DNA of 34,926 nt from CAYGVX01 sp964544285 (lineage in GTDB: Archaea; Thermoproteota; Bathyarchaeia; Bathyarchaeales; SOJC01): the NCBI GenBank assembly GCA_964544285.1, contig CAZJAQ010000007.1:1-34926 (forward strand), given 5' to 3'. This document shows positions 14,960 to 23,131 of the stretch, piece after piece. Every line of letters starts with the position of its first letter. Positions within the stretch are counted from its first letter, which is position 1. A program made the position numbers and the translations under genes. Under the pieces are notes generated by a model. It was given only the letters and a program-made list of their open reading frames with translations. It made no database searches and was not told the origin of the DNA.

Positions 14960-15373
14960 TTGCAAATGCCTAAAACTTCGAGTGAAGTTCAAGATTACAT
15001 GAATCGGAAACGATTAGCCAGCTTCGTCACTGTGGACGCTGGAAACAAGCCTCGTATCGTTCCCGTCTTCTTCACATATGATGAGGGCAGAGTGTACATA
15101 CAAACTGATAGAAGCTCTGTGAAAGTCCGCAACCTCATGAAGAACGACAATGTAGCGGTTGCCGTTTACAGTGGAGAAGAAGCAGTCATCATAAGAGGCA
15201 AGGGGGGAATTCTCGAAAACGATGAAGAATTCGTGAAGAAAACTCAAGACCACATAGAAAAATATAAGCTAAAACTCGACGAACAAGGCAGGGACTCGCT
15301 CGGAATCCCACTATTCGACAAGAAAATACGCTGTATTATTGAAGTCGTCCCCACACGAATGATCTTTTGGTAA
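14960..15373 (+). CDS. Pyridoxamine 5'-phosphate oxidase-like FMN/F420-binding protein
   Basis: This 137-residue protein has the split-barrel fold of PNPOx-like proteins. Landmarks are NRKRLASFVTVDAGNKPRIVPV, FFTYDEGRVYIQTDRSS, KVRNLMKNDNVAVAVYSGEE and VIIRGKGGILE. The arrangement of a short strand, a P-V-x-F-x-Y segment and R-x-L-x-x-x-x-V is typical of archaeal flavin or F420-dependent small oxidoreductases. TTG at 14960 follows GGAG by five bases; ATG 14966 is an alternative. The true cofactor and substrate are not known. F420 is plausible because CofE is present in the window. Confidence 0.82.
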   Translation: MQMPKTSSEVQDYMNRKRLASFVTVDAGNKPRIVPVFFTYDEGRVYIQTDRSSVKVRNLMKNDNVAVAVYSGEEAVIIRGKGGILENDEEFVKKTQDHIEKYKLKLDEQGRDSLGIPLFDKKIRCIIEVVPTRMIFW

Positions 15374-15374
15374 C

Positions 15375-16835
15375 TCAGCTCTTCTCAGAGAAGAAAAGTC
15401 TGGTCTGCCCCATCGCGTGCACATCCAGCCTCCTAACTTTAATGACAATCGGAAAATCGTTTACAACTCTTCCCAAGACAAGACAGTGGTGCAGTGGCAA
15501 ATCCCGAGCCACAGATTTCACGGTCTCGGCGTCCACCTTAGAAGCCCTAGAAACAGTCTCCAAGTCATGATCATTCGTGAAGTTAAAGAGAAACAGGTTA
15601 TCGGCTTGACGGTAAATATTCTCCCGAATCGTGTCTGGCTGGTTCGTTATGAAGGTGGTGAACACTCCGAAATGCCGCATTCTGGTGACGATGTCGTCCC
15701 AATAAGTCTCTCGGAGATACAGATGAGCCTCTTCGGCAAACAAGAAAACAGCCCGAAACTTCCAACATGCCAAGAGCTCCACGAGCTTACCGAGCACGTA
15801 CTCTACTGCAATATGTCTATCTATAGTCGACGTATCGCGCAGGTTAATCACCACTGCACCCCCGTTTCTGGCTTTGTAAAGCGACTCCTCAAAAGAAGTT
15901 GCCTGCGCAAGATTGTCCGTAAACAGACCAGAATTCAGCAACGTGTAATACCTAGAAAACAGAGCGTCACGCACATGCTGGTTACACTTCCAATTCCTTA
16001 TCGCCTCACCCAACTCATGCAAACTCAGTGCACCTTTCTCCTCAAGAAAATACCAAATGCGTCTAAACTCTCTTGTAGACGTGCCTGGCAGATGGAGAGC
16101 GTTGACGAGAATGTTCAGCATCACCCGAAGCTTCAGCTGCGCCAGAGTTATTTTGAGGTTCTGTCCAGGCGTCAAAGCAAAAACCTTCCCGTAAAACTCG
16201 TTCGGTTTTCCATCCACATCTTGACTGAGACCCGCATACTCGCCGTTCAAGTCGAGAACCACGACGGGAGCCCCATGACTCACTAAACTCAGAGTCAACA
16301 GCTTGGACATGTGAGACTTTCCCGTTCCCTTCTTGCCTGTTATGATGTTGAGACCACCGTCTAAAGCCCGCACATCAACTTGAAATTGCTTCTCTTCCGT
16401 CGTTTCACCCAAAAACGTCGAGTATCCTCCGTCTATCTTTGCTTGAGCAAACAGTCCCTCTACAGGAAGCTTCTTGATTGTCGCGCGAGAACGGGAAGGA
16501 AGCCAAGAACTAGAGGAAACTAGGTCGCCGTTGTTGTTTGTGGCACGAATTTTGCAGAGTAACAACCGTGCATCCTGAATGTACGCGATGTGAGTGGCTA
16601 CTTCGAAGGGGTCCACGTCCTCCCCCTGAACGAAAGCATCGCCCTCGCCATCGCAATCTCGGAGCAACTCTTCCAGAATGCCTGGAACGTTGGCGTACTG
16701 CACATCTATGACCTGAACGATTAGGCTCTTTTCCGTCTGAAAATCCTTGACCGTTAGATAGTCACCCTTCTCCACTTCTTCGCCCGGAAAACTTAGAATG
16801 TATATTGTGGCTCCTTCTTTCTTGTAGAGCCGCAT
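15375..16835 (-). CDS. herA: HerA-like DNA translocase/helicase ATPase
   Basis: I choose ATG 16835, giving 486 residues. This start falls just after the nurA stop, whose last codons supply the ribosome binding site. The N-terminal HAS-barrel-like region (to about 120) precedes a FtsK/HerA RecA core. Walker A is GKKGTGKS (167-174), DLNGEYAGL follows, and Walker B is FLFAEEAH (365-371). Later come a TNQPDTIRENIYRQADNLFLF sensor region and a C-terminal VVINLRDTS/GRVVNDFP part. HerA hexamers work with NurA in DNA end resection. Mre11 and Rad50, usual partners, are not in the window. Confidence 0.9.
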   Translation of the reverse strand: MRLYKKEGATIYILSFPGEEVEKGDYLTVKDFQTEKSLIVQVIDVQYANVPGILEELLRDCDGEGDAFVQGEDVDPFEVATHIAYIQDARLLLCKIRATNNNGDLVSSSSWLPSRSRATIKKLPVEGLFAQAKIDGGYSTFLGETTEEKQFQVDVRALDGGLNIITGKKGTGKSHMSKLLTLSLVSHGAPVVVLDLNGEYAGLSQDVDGKPNEFYGKVFALTPGQNLKITLAQLKLRVMLNILVNALHLPGTSTREFRRIWYFLEEKGALSLHELGEAIRNWKCNQHVRDALFSRYYTLLNSGLFTDNLAQATSFEESLYKARNGGAVVINLRDTSTIDRHIAVEYVLGKLVELLACWKFRAVFLFAEEAHLYLRETYWDDIVTRMRHFGVFTTFITNQPDTIRENIYRQADNLFLFNFTNDHDLETVSRASKVDAETVKSVARDLPLHHCLVLGRVVNDFPIVIKVRRLDVHAMGQTRLFFSEKS

Positions 16836-16840
16836 GCTCG

Positions 16841-17881
16841 TTACCCTTCTGGTCCCTTGCCGAAACAACCAAAAAGTAAGCGACGCACGTTGGGTCTCGT
16901 TACGATTTTCAAGTTACTTTCCTTTGCGATGCAGCGTTGCATACCTAGGACTTCATTTGCGGTGAATGTTGAGTATATGTGTGCCAAGCGGAGGGTTTCT
17001 GGGTAGCTCTGCTGGACGATGTCGTTCCCGAGTAGCTTTTGAACCGCCTCAACTGCCTCTGCTTGCGACAACTCTTTGTCTATGTCTAGTCTGAATGCAC
17101 AGCTGCCCCCACTTAGCCTCGCCACGTATACGTTGCCCAACGACTTCAATGAGCCCACGTGTGTCGGATGGTTTTCTCCTCTGAAAATGCATGGAGGGGG
17201 GTGTTTCCAGACGAGGTCTGTGATGCGTTGACCGTCGAAGAGTAGTCGTGTCATCTTTGAGAATGCCAAGATGGTGTTCTGATTCTCGCGGGCTTCTTTC
17301 AGCGTCTGCTCCATGGCTTGGGTTGGAGTTTCTGGTGTGCCTGCTGTTAGGCTGCCGTCCCATAGGATTAGGCTGTTGTTGGTTGTTTGGTTGATGGATG
17401 TTTGTATCCACCGTTCGAGGAGGGTTGTCAGCCTTGCCTGGACGTGGAGTATGTCCAGCATGAATTCTTGCAGGTACATCGTCTGTTGAGGCATGCGGAA
17501 GAGGTTGAAGACTTCTCTTTGGTTTTTCTCGGTTATGTGGAATGGGAAGGGTCCTAAACGTAGGTAACGGTAGCGGTTTGCTTGTCTCCAGACTATTGCG
17601 CCTCTTATGGCAAGGAGTGTGCCTGTCTGGGTTTCGCCTAGCCGTATGCTCGAGACGTCTATGGCGACTACGGGGGTTTTTGTGGGGTTGGGTTTTAGTT
17701 CGATGAGTGTTGTCTTTGAGAGCGGATGGTCTTGGTGTTTGGTTGCGGAGAGCTGTGGGTGTTGGGGGTTTTTTAGGGATGTTATGCTGAGTTCTATCAT
17801 GCGTTGTGGGAGGGCTGGGTTGAGGGTGGGTGGAAAGTTATATTTGGGTGTTGTTGGTGTATATTGTGTTTGTTGAATCAA
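16841..17881 (-). CDS. nurA: NurA-like 5'-3' nuclease
   Basis: This 346-residue NurA-domain nuclease works with HerA. Conserved metal-site aspartates are seen in VVAIDVSSIR (Asp75) and LILWDGSL (Asp175), and downstream there are NTILAFSKMTRLLF, VYVARLSGGSCAFRLDID and LAHIYSTFTANEVLGMQRC. The first motif reads DVSS rather than the common DGS. The TTG start at 17881 is preceded by GGTGA. The first 65 residues are rich in Pro, Thr, Gln and Asn (A/C-rich codons) and are not part of the nuclease fold. It is upstream of herA in one operon and divergent from a winged-helix gene. Confidence 0.85.
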   Translation of the reverse strand: MIQQTQYTPTTPKYNFPPTLNPALPQRMIELSITSLKNPQHPQLSATKHQDHPLSKTTLIELKPNPTKTPVVAIDVSSIRLGETQTGTLLAIRGAIVWRQANRYRYLRLGPFPFHITEKNQREVFNLFRMPQQTMYLQEFMLDILHVQARLTTLLERWIQTSINQTTNNSLILWDGSLTAGTPETPTQAMEQTLKEARENQNTILAFSKMTRLLFDGQRITDLVWKHPPPCIFRGENHPTHVGSLKSLGNVYVARLSGGSCAFRLDIDKELSQAEAVEAVQKLLGNDIVQQSYPETLRLAHIYSTFTANEVLGMQRCIAKESNLKIVTRPNVRRLLFGCFGKGPEG

Positions 17882-17918
17882 TTGAATTCACCAATAGGCA
17901 GTATATGGATGTTGGTGA

Positions 17919-17931
17919 GTATATAAATATT
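17919..17931. promoter_or_regulatory. TATA element of the divergent NurA/winged-helix promoter region
   Basis: GTATATAAATATT is AT-rich on both strands and could serve as the TATA box for the plus-strand gene at 17977. The minus strand reads TTTATATA about 40 bases before the nurA TTG. No second clear TATA element is seen in this short region. Confidence 0.5.
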
Positions 17932-17953
17932 GTGCATGTGCAAGTTGCACAAT
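17929..17953. promoter_or_regulatory. Inverted-repeat operator candidate
   Basis: ATTGTGCA (17929-17936) and TGCACAAT (17946-17953) form a perfect eight-base inverted repeat with a nine-base spacer. TGTGCA is also repeated directly at 17931 and 17937. The element overlaps the downstream edge of the TATA box and the expected transcription start of the plus-strand winged-helix gene. A dimeric regulator there would control that gene and possibly nurA-herA. Confidence 0.5.
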
Positions 17954-17976
17954 ACAATAAGCAATAAGGTGAGACG

Positions 17977-18384
17977 ATGGCAGAGCAACCTCAACCGTCA
18001 CCGATAAAGGTTAAGATGAGAGTGGGTAACGTGGAGTTTGAAGTGGAGGGTACGGTGGAGCAGGTGAACGAGGCGATAGGTAAGATCTTGGAGACGGTTA
18101 CTGAGAAGTTGAAGGAGACGTCGTTGATTGCTGAGAGGGAGGCTGTGTCGTCGAGGGCGGAGACTTGTAAGGCTATTATTCTGCGGTTGTGGAGGGAGGG
18201 TTGGTTCTCGACTCCTCGTGGTTTGGGGGAGGTTCATGGTGAGATGGCGAAGCAGGGTTTTCATTACGATCGCACTGCGGTGGCTCATGCATTGATAGAT
18301 TTGGTTAGGGAAGGTGTGTTGACGAGGGAGGGTAGGCCGCGTCGGTATCGGTATGCGCAGAAGAGGCCGCCGCCCGCGCATTAA
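17977..18384 (+). CDS. Winged-helix DNA-binding protein, possible autoregulator
   Basis: This is a 135-residue protein. The N-terminal half is an alpha/beta segment (KVKMRVGNVEFEVEGTVEQV followed by a long helix, NEAIGKILETVTEKLKE). The C-terminal half reads as a winged helix: CKAIILRLWREGWFSTPRGL, then HGEMAKQGFHYDRTAVAHAL and LVREGVLTREGRPRRYRYAQ with a basic end. ATG 17977 has GGTGAG before it. It is divergent from nurA-herA and reads through the inverted repeat, so it may bind that repeat. I do not know a named family. Confidence 0.7.
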   Translation: MAEQPQPSPIKVKMRVGNVEFEVEGTVEQVNEAIGKILETVTEKLKETSLIAEREAVSSRAETCKAIILRLWREGWFSTPRGLGEVHGEMAKQGFHYDRTAVAHALIDLVREGVLTREGRPRRYRYAQKRPPPAH

Positions 18385-18456
18385 ATGTATGATGCTGTGT
18401 GGGTTTTTTGTGTTTCTCTGCGCTTAGTCTAGACCGTCCTATTAGGAATGTTGGGT

Positions 18457-18969
18457 TTAGCGGGTTTGTTTTGTTGCTGTTTTGAGGAGTTGTTCTGTGG
18501 GTATGCCTATGGTCTTGTGGGTTTGTGTTAGGGTTTTGAGCCATGGTTTTTGTGCGGTTTGTTGGCGTAGCATGTTTTTAAGGGCTGCTGAGGTTATGGG
18601 TGTGTTTTGGGCTTGCAGGTCTTCTATGAGTGTGGTTACCATATCGGCTGCGATTAGTGCGTTGTCCAAGAGGCTTGTGGGCTTGATGCCCGTGCGGTAG
18701 TCGTGGGCTCGGATGGCGTGAAGAGCGCCTAGAGACAGCTTGCCCTTTAACGTTTGTGCGGCTGCTAAGCCATGCTTACTCATGTAGTTTTTGACCTGGT
18801 CGTAGTCGAGGTTGTGGAGCAAGCCCACAAGCTCCCACTCGTCCATGTTCTCGCCCAGCTTTTCTGCGAGGACACGCATGATTTTGGATGCTAGGACGGA
18901 ATGAGAGCACTTACTGGAATGCGCAATAAGTCTAAGCGCCTCATCTTTAGAAATAGTGTTAGAGTTCAA
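18457..18969 (-). CDS. HD-domain metal-dependent phosphohydrolase
   Basis: This 170-residue HD-superfamily protein has a first histidine in SSKCSHSVLA (His23), the HD-type core LLHNLDYD (His52 to Asp57) and later histidines in ALHAIRAHDYRTG. A TLKGKLSLGALHAI helix and an LLDNALIAADMVTTLIEDL helix follow. The motif set resembles archaeal predicted HDIG hydrolases acting on nucleotides or phosphate esters. The C-terminal 50 residues are rich in Thr and Gln. Start ATG 18969. The substrate is not known. Confidence 0.82.
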   Translation of the reverse strand: MNSNTISKDEALRLIAHSSKCSHSVLASKIMRVLAEKLGENMDEWELVGLLHNLDYDQVKNYMSKHGLAAAQTLKGKLSLGALHAIRAHDYRTGIKPTSLLDNALIAADMVTTLIEDLQAQNTPITSAALKNMLRQQTAQKPWLKTLTQTHKTIGIPTEQLLKTATKQTR

Positions 18970-19132
18970 AAAGCTTCTCTCTATGGACTGTTATGTGTCC
19001 GCATTAAAAAGCTGTCGAATGCACTAGGAAATTTTAATAAAAGAACTGGAGATATTTCCAGCATTCCTCTCTGACACAGATGCCTCCACCTAGGACATGG
19101 TCATGGTTGCTTAAAAGGAGTAGAAGTTAGTT

Positions 19133-19687
19133 CTACTTGAACTGGACATCTTTTAAGCCTATGAAATACAAATCCGTGTTTGCGCATGAATTGGAACTGC
19201 ATCTGTTAGGTTTCATAGATGACTTCTTGACTTCTGTTACGTTTTGGCACTTCTTACACTTCCATCTTCGAGTTCCCTTCCAAGTGTGAACCGTGATGCC
19301 ATTTGTACCAAATAGTTGTGCGTAATCCTCTTTATATTCTTCTGGAATTATTGCTTTGGTGTCTCTATACGTTCGTTTATACCTATTGAGTTGCTCTAGT
19401 TTCTTGCCTACGTCGAAGTCTATATCCGTTACAAGTTCAAATGCAGTAGGCGTATGGGGACCTGATGCAATTAGCAAACCGCCGTCTTCCGTGTTTTTAA
19501 TATGGATGGGATTGGGATAGGTTACGACTACATCGACGCATCCTTTTTCCTTCCCCAAATCCACGCTAAGTTCAACCGTGAATTCTCTACGTCTCACTAA
19601 TTCTATCAGATTTGGGTATTTTCCTTTGTCGTCTTTCTTGACGAGTTCTTTAAGTAAGGCATCGTGAATTGTCTGCTTGATGTCCAA
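19133..19687 (-). CDS. Unknown protein with C-terminal zinc ribbon, possible nuclease-like core
   Basis: This 184-residue protein is not recognised. The central alpha/beta region has acidic residues on strands (GCVDVVVTYP with Asp, then AFELVTDIDFDVGKKLEQLN with Glu) and a basic helix, KKLEQLNRYKRTYRD. The order beta-D, beta-E, alpha with Lys/Arg resembles PD-(D/E)XK folds, but a clean E-x-K is missing. Near the end, CKKC (about residues 148-151) and CSSNSC (about 164-169) form a zinc ribbon. The sequence has A/T-rich codons compared with neighbours. No partner gene is evident. Confidence 0.5.
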   Translation of the reverse strand: MDIKQTIHDALLKELVKKDDKGKYPNLIELVRRREFTVELSVDLGKEKGCVDVVVTYPNPIHIKNTEDGGLLIASGPHTPTAFELVTDIDFDVGKKLEQLNRYKRTYRDTKAIIPEEYKEDYAQLFGTNGITVHTWKGTRRWKCKKCQNVTEVKKSSMKPNRCSSNSCANTDLYFIGLKDVQFK

Positions 19688-19775
19688 GACTTCACCTCTA
19701 TAAAGCTCCCTTCGGTTCCCCTATAACTTTTTCCGCAAAATCGAAAAGTGTTCTTTTAATAACACGAGAATAATT

Positions 19776-20594
19776 ATGTTCGGTAGTGTTTCAATGACGA
19801 ACCTAAAAAGACTAAGCCGAGATACGATAATTAAAGCCCTCACCGCCGCGTTAGAACCGCTCGATTATGTTTTTGCTTTTTGGGAAGGTGGCGCTATAGC
19901 CTTCAACAGGCTAGATGAATGGTCTGACATGGACCTCTACGTAGCCGTAGACGACGACAGAGTCGAAGAAACGTTCCAAGCAGTCGAAAAAGCCCTAAAA
20001 TCCCTCTCCCCAATCAAACAAAAACTCGACGTGCCCCAAACCGGATGGGAAGGAATCTCACAAGCCTTCTACCTACTCGAAAACACGAGCGAATACCTCC
20101 TAATCGACCTCTGCATCCTAAAACTAAGCAGCCCAGAAAAACTCCTAGCCCCAGAGATACACGGCAACAACGTCTTCTACATCAACAAAAAAGACACAAT
20201 CAAACCACTAAGACTAGACAAAGAAGCGTTCGTCAAGAAGCTCCACGCAAGACTCGACAGACTACAGACAAGGTTCACGATGTTCAACAACTTCGTCCAG
20301 AAAGAAATCAACCGCCACAACTTCCTCGAAGCCATAGACCTCTACCACGCCGTCACCCTCGCTTCACTGGTCGAAGCCCTCCGCATCAAACACCACCCCA
20401 TCCACTACGACTTCAGGATGCGCTACGTACACTACGAACTACCCCAACAAACAATCAGCCAACTCAAGCACCTCTACTTCGTCGAAGACGAAGAAGACCT
20501 ACAACAAAAATACCAACAAGCAACCAAACTATTCCACCAAACAATGATGGAAATCGACCGAAAAGAGATAGAGAAACTAATCAAAACATCGTAA
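19776..20594 (+). CDS. Nucleotidyltransferase-fold protein (Pol-beta superfamily)
   Basis: This 272-residue protein contains a minimal nucleotidyltransferase signature: EGGAIAFNRLDEWSDMDLYV (Gly38-Gly39, Asp51 and Asp53 as metal ligands) and a third acidic strand, YLLIDLCILK, near residue 110. The C-terminal half is helical and could bind the acceptor. Related enzymes adenylylate antibiotics or tRNA/proteins; the substrate here is not determinable. A TTTTAATAA element sits about 25 bases before ATG 19776, so the mRNA may be leaderless; ATG 19794 is an alternative. It has no HEPN partner. Confidence 0.75.
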   Translation: MFGSVSMTNLKRLSRDTIIKALTAALEPLDYVFAFWEGGAIAFNRLDEWSDMDLYVAVDDDRVEETFQAVEKALKSLSPIKQKLDVPQTGWEGISQAFYLLENTSEYLLIDLCILKLSSPEKLLAPEIHGNNVFYINKKDTIKPLRLDKEAFVKKLHARLDRLQTRFTMFNNFVQKEINRHNFLEAIDLYHAVTLASLVEALRIKHHPIHYDFRMRYVHYELPQQTISQLKHLYFVEDEEDLQQKYQQATKLFHQTMMEIDRKEIEKLIKTS

Positions 20595-20683
20595 AGAAGC
20601 CTGTTTCAAAAGCTATAATAACCCAAAAACACACTGCACATACAGGAGAAAGAAGAGAACACCAAACCTCATTCTACAATGTG

Positions 20684-22258
20684 ATGGGGAGAGAGATTAA
20701 GGTGAAGAAAACAGTTTCCAGAATCGTTTTAACATCCTTTATCATAGGCATTCTATTCATGACGATTAACCTAAAGTCAGTCAACCCATGGAGCAACGGA
20801 GGATACAGCTCTGACCCCGACAACCCCGAGTACGGAACTCATGACTGGATTGCCCAACACGCTTTAGACTTTCTGCCAATCGAAGAGAAACAATACATCC
20901 TCAACAACCTCGCAGCCTATCTCTACGGCACCGAGCTTCCAGACAACGGTGTGGCTCCAGACGGCATCGGCGACACATTCAACCACCACGCTTACTTCAA
21001 CGAGTCAGAAATCATGGTAGACGACTGGGCAGCGTTCCGAGCAAACTGGGAATCCGAACGCGTCATGTTCTTCCTCAAGCAGGGAGACCCAGCTAATGCT
21101 GCAAAAATCGCTGGAATAATGAGCCACTACCTAGCTGACGTTGCTGTATTCGGGCATGTGATGGCGGCTAATTCGCCTTGGGGTGCCGAACAACACCACG
21201 CCGATTACGAAACCTACGTGAACACACATACCTCGAACTATACGGCTGATTTCAACTCTTATCTTTCCTTCGACGGTGTCCTCGATGTCATATCAGCTTA
21301 CAACGCAACCAAGAACCTTGCCTACGACACTACCTTCGACGCAGACGGTGATCTGACGTGCGTGTGGATGGACCAAAACTACAACTGGAGCAACCTAACC
21401 TTCAAGGACAGAGCAGGCGAATCCCTCAACCTAGCAGTAAACCTCTTAGCAGACATCCTCCACACGATATACACGAAAACACTCGCAGGAGAGAAACTCA
21501 CGGTCTTCCCAGCACACGATGTTGGTTTGCTCTTCGCAAACGTTACAGCCGAAGGCCCTACAACCGTAAACAAAACAGCGAGTGGGCCAACCCCTCCCCA
21601 AACGCGTGTGGTGAAACTGTATTATGACATCGAAACGACTGCCAACTATTCCGACAAAATAGACGTCAAGATAATCTACGGAGCCTCAAAATTAGAGGAA
21701 CTAAGCCTACAATTGGCACAGTGGAACGAGACTGCCCAGCAATGGACAAACATAACCACATACATCGACGTGAAGAACAACCTAGTAGTCGGAGAAACAA
21801 CTCATCTTTCTATATTCGGAGTCACATGCCTACCAGTCCCACCCGAATCAACATGTAGCTTCCAAGTGGACTACGGTTCAGACTCATTCAACGTCTCGGT
21901 CAAAACCAACTCAGCAATAACAAACCTCGCCTTCGACCAACCAAACAAAACCGTATCCTTCGACGTCGACGGCGAAAACAGCACCCAAGGCTTCTGCAAC
22001 ATAACCATGCCAGAAACACTCCTAGGCGGACCCTACATCGTAAAAATCGACAACAAAACAATACTCAACAACTACACCCCACCGACGAACGGAACTCACT
22101 CGTTCCTATTCTTCACATACATTCACTCGTTCCACACCGTTGAAATAATCGGAACCACTGCAATACCCGAGTTTCAATCATTTATCATCCTACCGCTCTT
22201 CATCGTATCAACGCTACTCCTAGCCCTACTGTATAGAAGAAGGACAACGCCTCGATAG
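20684..22258 (+). CDS. Secreted zinc-dependent phospholipase C-like protein with PEF-type C-terminal anchor
   Basis: This is a 524-residue exported protein. I use ATG 20684; GTG 20702 would give the tidy signal sequence MKKTVSRIVLTSFIIGILFM. The mature part begins with the Zn-dependent PLC pattern: THDWIAQHALDFLP, LAAYLYGTELPDNG, DTFNHHAYFN, GIMSHYLADVAVFGHVM and EQHHADYETYV. These supply the tryptophan, histidines and aspartates of the three-metal site. A beta-rich C-terminal region with many N-x-T/S sequons follows. The end is IPEF, one hydrophobic helix (IILPLFIVSTLLLALL) and YRRR, as in PEF-CTERM archaeosortase substrates. The same frame runs upstream to 20045 but only as noncoding overlap with the nucleotidyltransferase. 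Confidence 0.8.
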   Translation: MGREIKVKKTVSRIVLTSFIIGILFMTINLKSVNPWSNGGYSSDPDNPEYGTHDWIAQHALDFLPIEEKQYILNNLAAYLYGTELPDNGVAPDGIGDTFNHHAYFNESEIMVDDWAAFRANWESERVMFFLKQGDPANAAKIAGIMSHYLADVAVFGHVMAANSPWGAEQHHADYETYVNTHTSNYTADFNSYLSFDGVLDVISAYNATKNLAYDTTFDADGDLTCVWMDQNYNWSNLTFKDRAGESLNLAVNLLADILHTIYTKTLAGEKLTVFPAHDVGLLFANVTAEGPTTVNKTASGPTPPQTRVVKLYYDIETTANYSDKIDVKIIYGASKLEELSLQLAQWNETAQQWTNITTYIDVKNNLVVGETTHLSIFGVTCLPVPPESTCSFQVDYGSDSFNVSVKTNSAITNLAFDQPNKTVSFDVDGENSTQGFCNITMPETLLGGPYIVKIDNKTILNNYTPPTNGTHSFLFFTYIHSFHTVEIIGTTAIPEFQSFIILPLFIVSTLLLALLYRRRTTPR

Positions 22259-22334
22259 AGTGACTCAAAAGCCTACGGAAAGATATTATACACCAAAATC
22301 ATCTACGGTTGAAATCACCGAGGGCTCTCTCTAT

Positions 22335-23107
22335 ATGTCTGCCATCGTCTTAGCTGGAGGAGTTTCGAAGCGCTTCGGAGAAGACAAAGGCTTAGTCATG
22401 CTAGCGGGAAAACCACTCATCCTCCACGTATTAGACAAACTCAACACAATCGTCGACGAGACCATCATAATCGTCAACTCAGAAGAACAAAAAGAGGAAT
22501 TCACCCAAACAACCGACACAAAAGCACGGGTATTGATTGACAAAGTAAACGCNNNNNNNNNNNNNNNNNNNNNNNNNNNNNNNNNNNNNNNNNNNNNNNN
22601 NNNNNNNNNNNNNNNNNNNNNNNNNNNNNNNNNNNNNNNNNNNNNNNNNNNNAATTCACCCAAACAACCGACACAAAAGCACGGGTATTGATTGACAAAG
22701 TAAACGCCCACACACCTCTCGCTGGGGCTCTGGCAGGCTTCGAAGCCGCCCAAAACGATTATACACTGCTCCTCCCATGCGACACACCCTTCCTGTCGCC
22801 AAAAATACTCAGCTTCCTCCTAGACGTATGCCAAAACAAGAACGCAGCAATACCACGATGGCCAAGCTGCAACATCGAACCCTTACATGCAGCTTACCAC
22901 GTCCAAACTGCTGCTGAAGCCGCAAAAACCGCCATAGAAAACGGAAAGCTTGACATGCGCTCCATGGTGGAAAGCATGCGAAACATCCGCTATATATCAA
23001 CCATAATCCTCCAACAATTCGACCCGAAACTCACAACCTTCTTCAACGTCAACACACCCAACGACCTGCGACAAGCAGAAGCCATGATAAAACACCACGC
23101 TTATTAG
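22335..23107 (+). CDS. mobA: MobA-like nucleotidyltransferase, interrupted by an assembly gap
   Basis: The N-terminus MSAIVLAGGVSKRFGEDKGL is the NTP-binding signature of MobA (molybdenum cofactor guanylyltransferase) and related enzymes. After the gap follow HTPLAGALAGF, YTLLLPCDTPFLSP (metal-binding Asp), PRWPSCNIEPLHAAY and a FFNVNTPNDL end, all MobA-like. A run of 100 N (22553-22652) lies inside, flanked by an exact 55-base duplicate. Removing the gap plus one copy restores a continuous in-frame 205-residue protein. Start ATG 22335. It probably makes the GMP-linked molybdo- or tungstopterin; the neighbouring cofE suggests a cofactor-biosynthesis pair. Confidence 0.82.
22498..22707. other. 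Assembly gap with duplicated flanks
   Basis: 100 N at 22553-22652. The 55 bases before it (22498-22552) and the 55 bases after it (22653-22707) are identical, beginning AATTCACCC and ending GTAAACGC. This is the mark of two overlapping contigs joined without merging. Confidence 0.95.
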
Positions 23108-23131
23108 CCCACACTGCAGAAGCACTCTTTC

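Noticed and set aside
15417..16286. 289-residue plus-strand open frame
   Set aside because: It lies fully opposite the conserved herA gene and has no recognisable domain.
17607..17876. Plus-strand open frame over the start of nurA
   Set aside because: It is produced by the G/T-rich composition; nurA on the other strand has conserved catalytic motifs.
17998..18381. Minus-strand frame opposite the winged-helix gene
   Set aside because: Composition is low complexity (Arg, Pro, Leu, His) and it lacks a start signal.
20045..20683. Long N-terminal extension of the phospholipase-like gene in frame with it
   Set aside because: It overlaps the nucleotidyltransferase gene in another frame and its translation is almost only Arg, Gln, Pro, His and Thr, a shadow of A/C-rich coding DNA.
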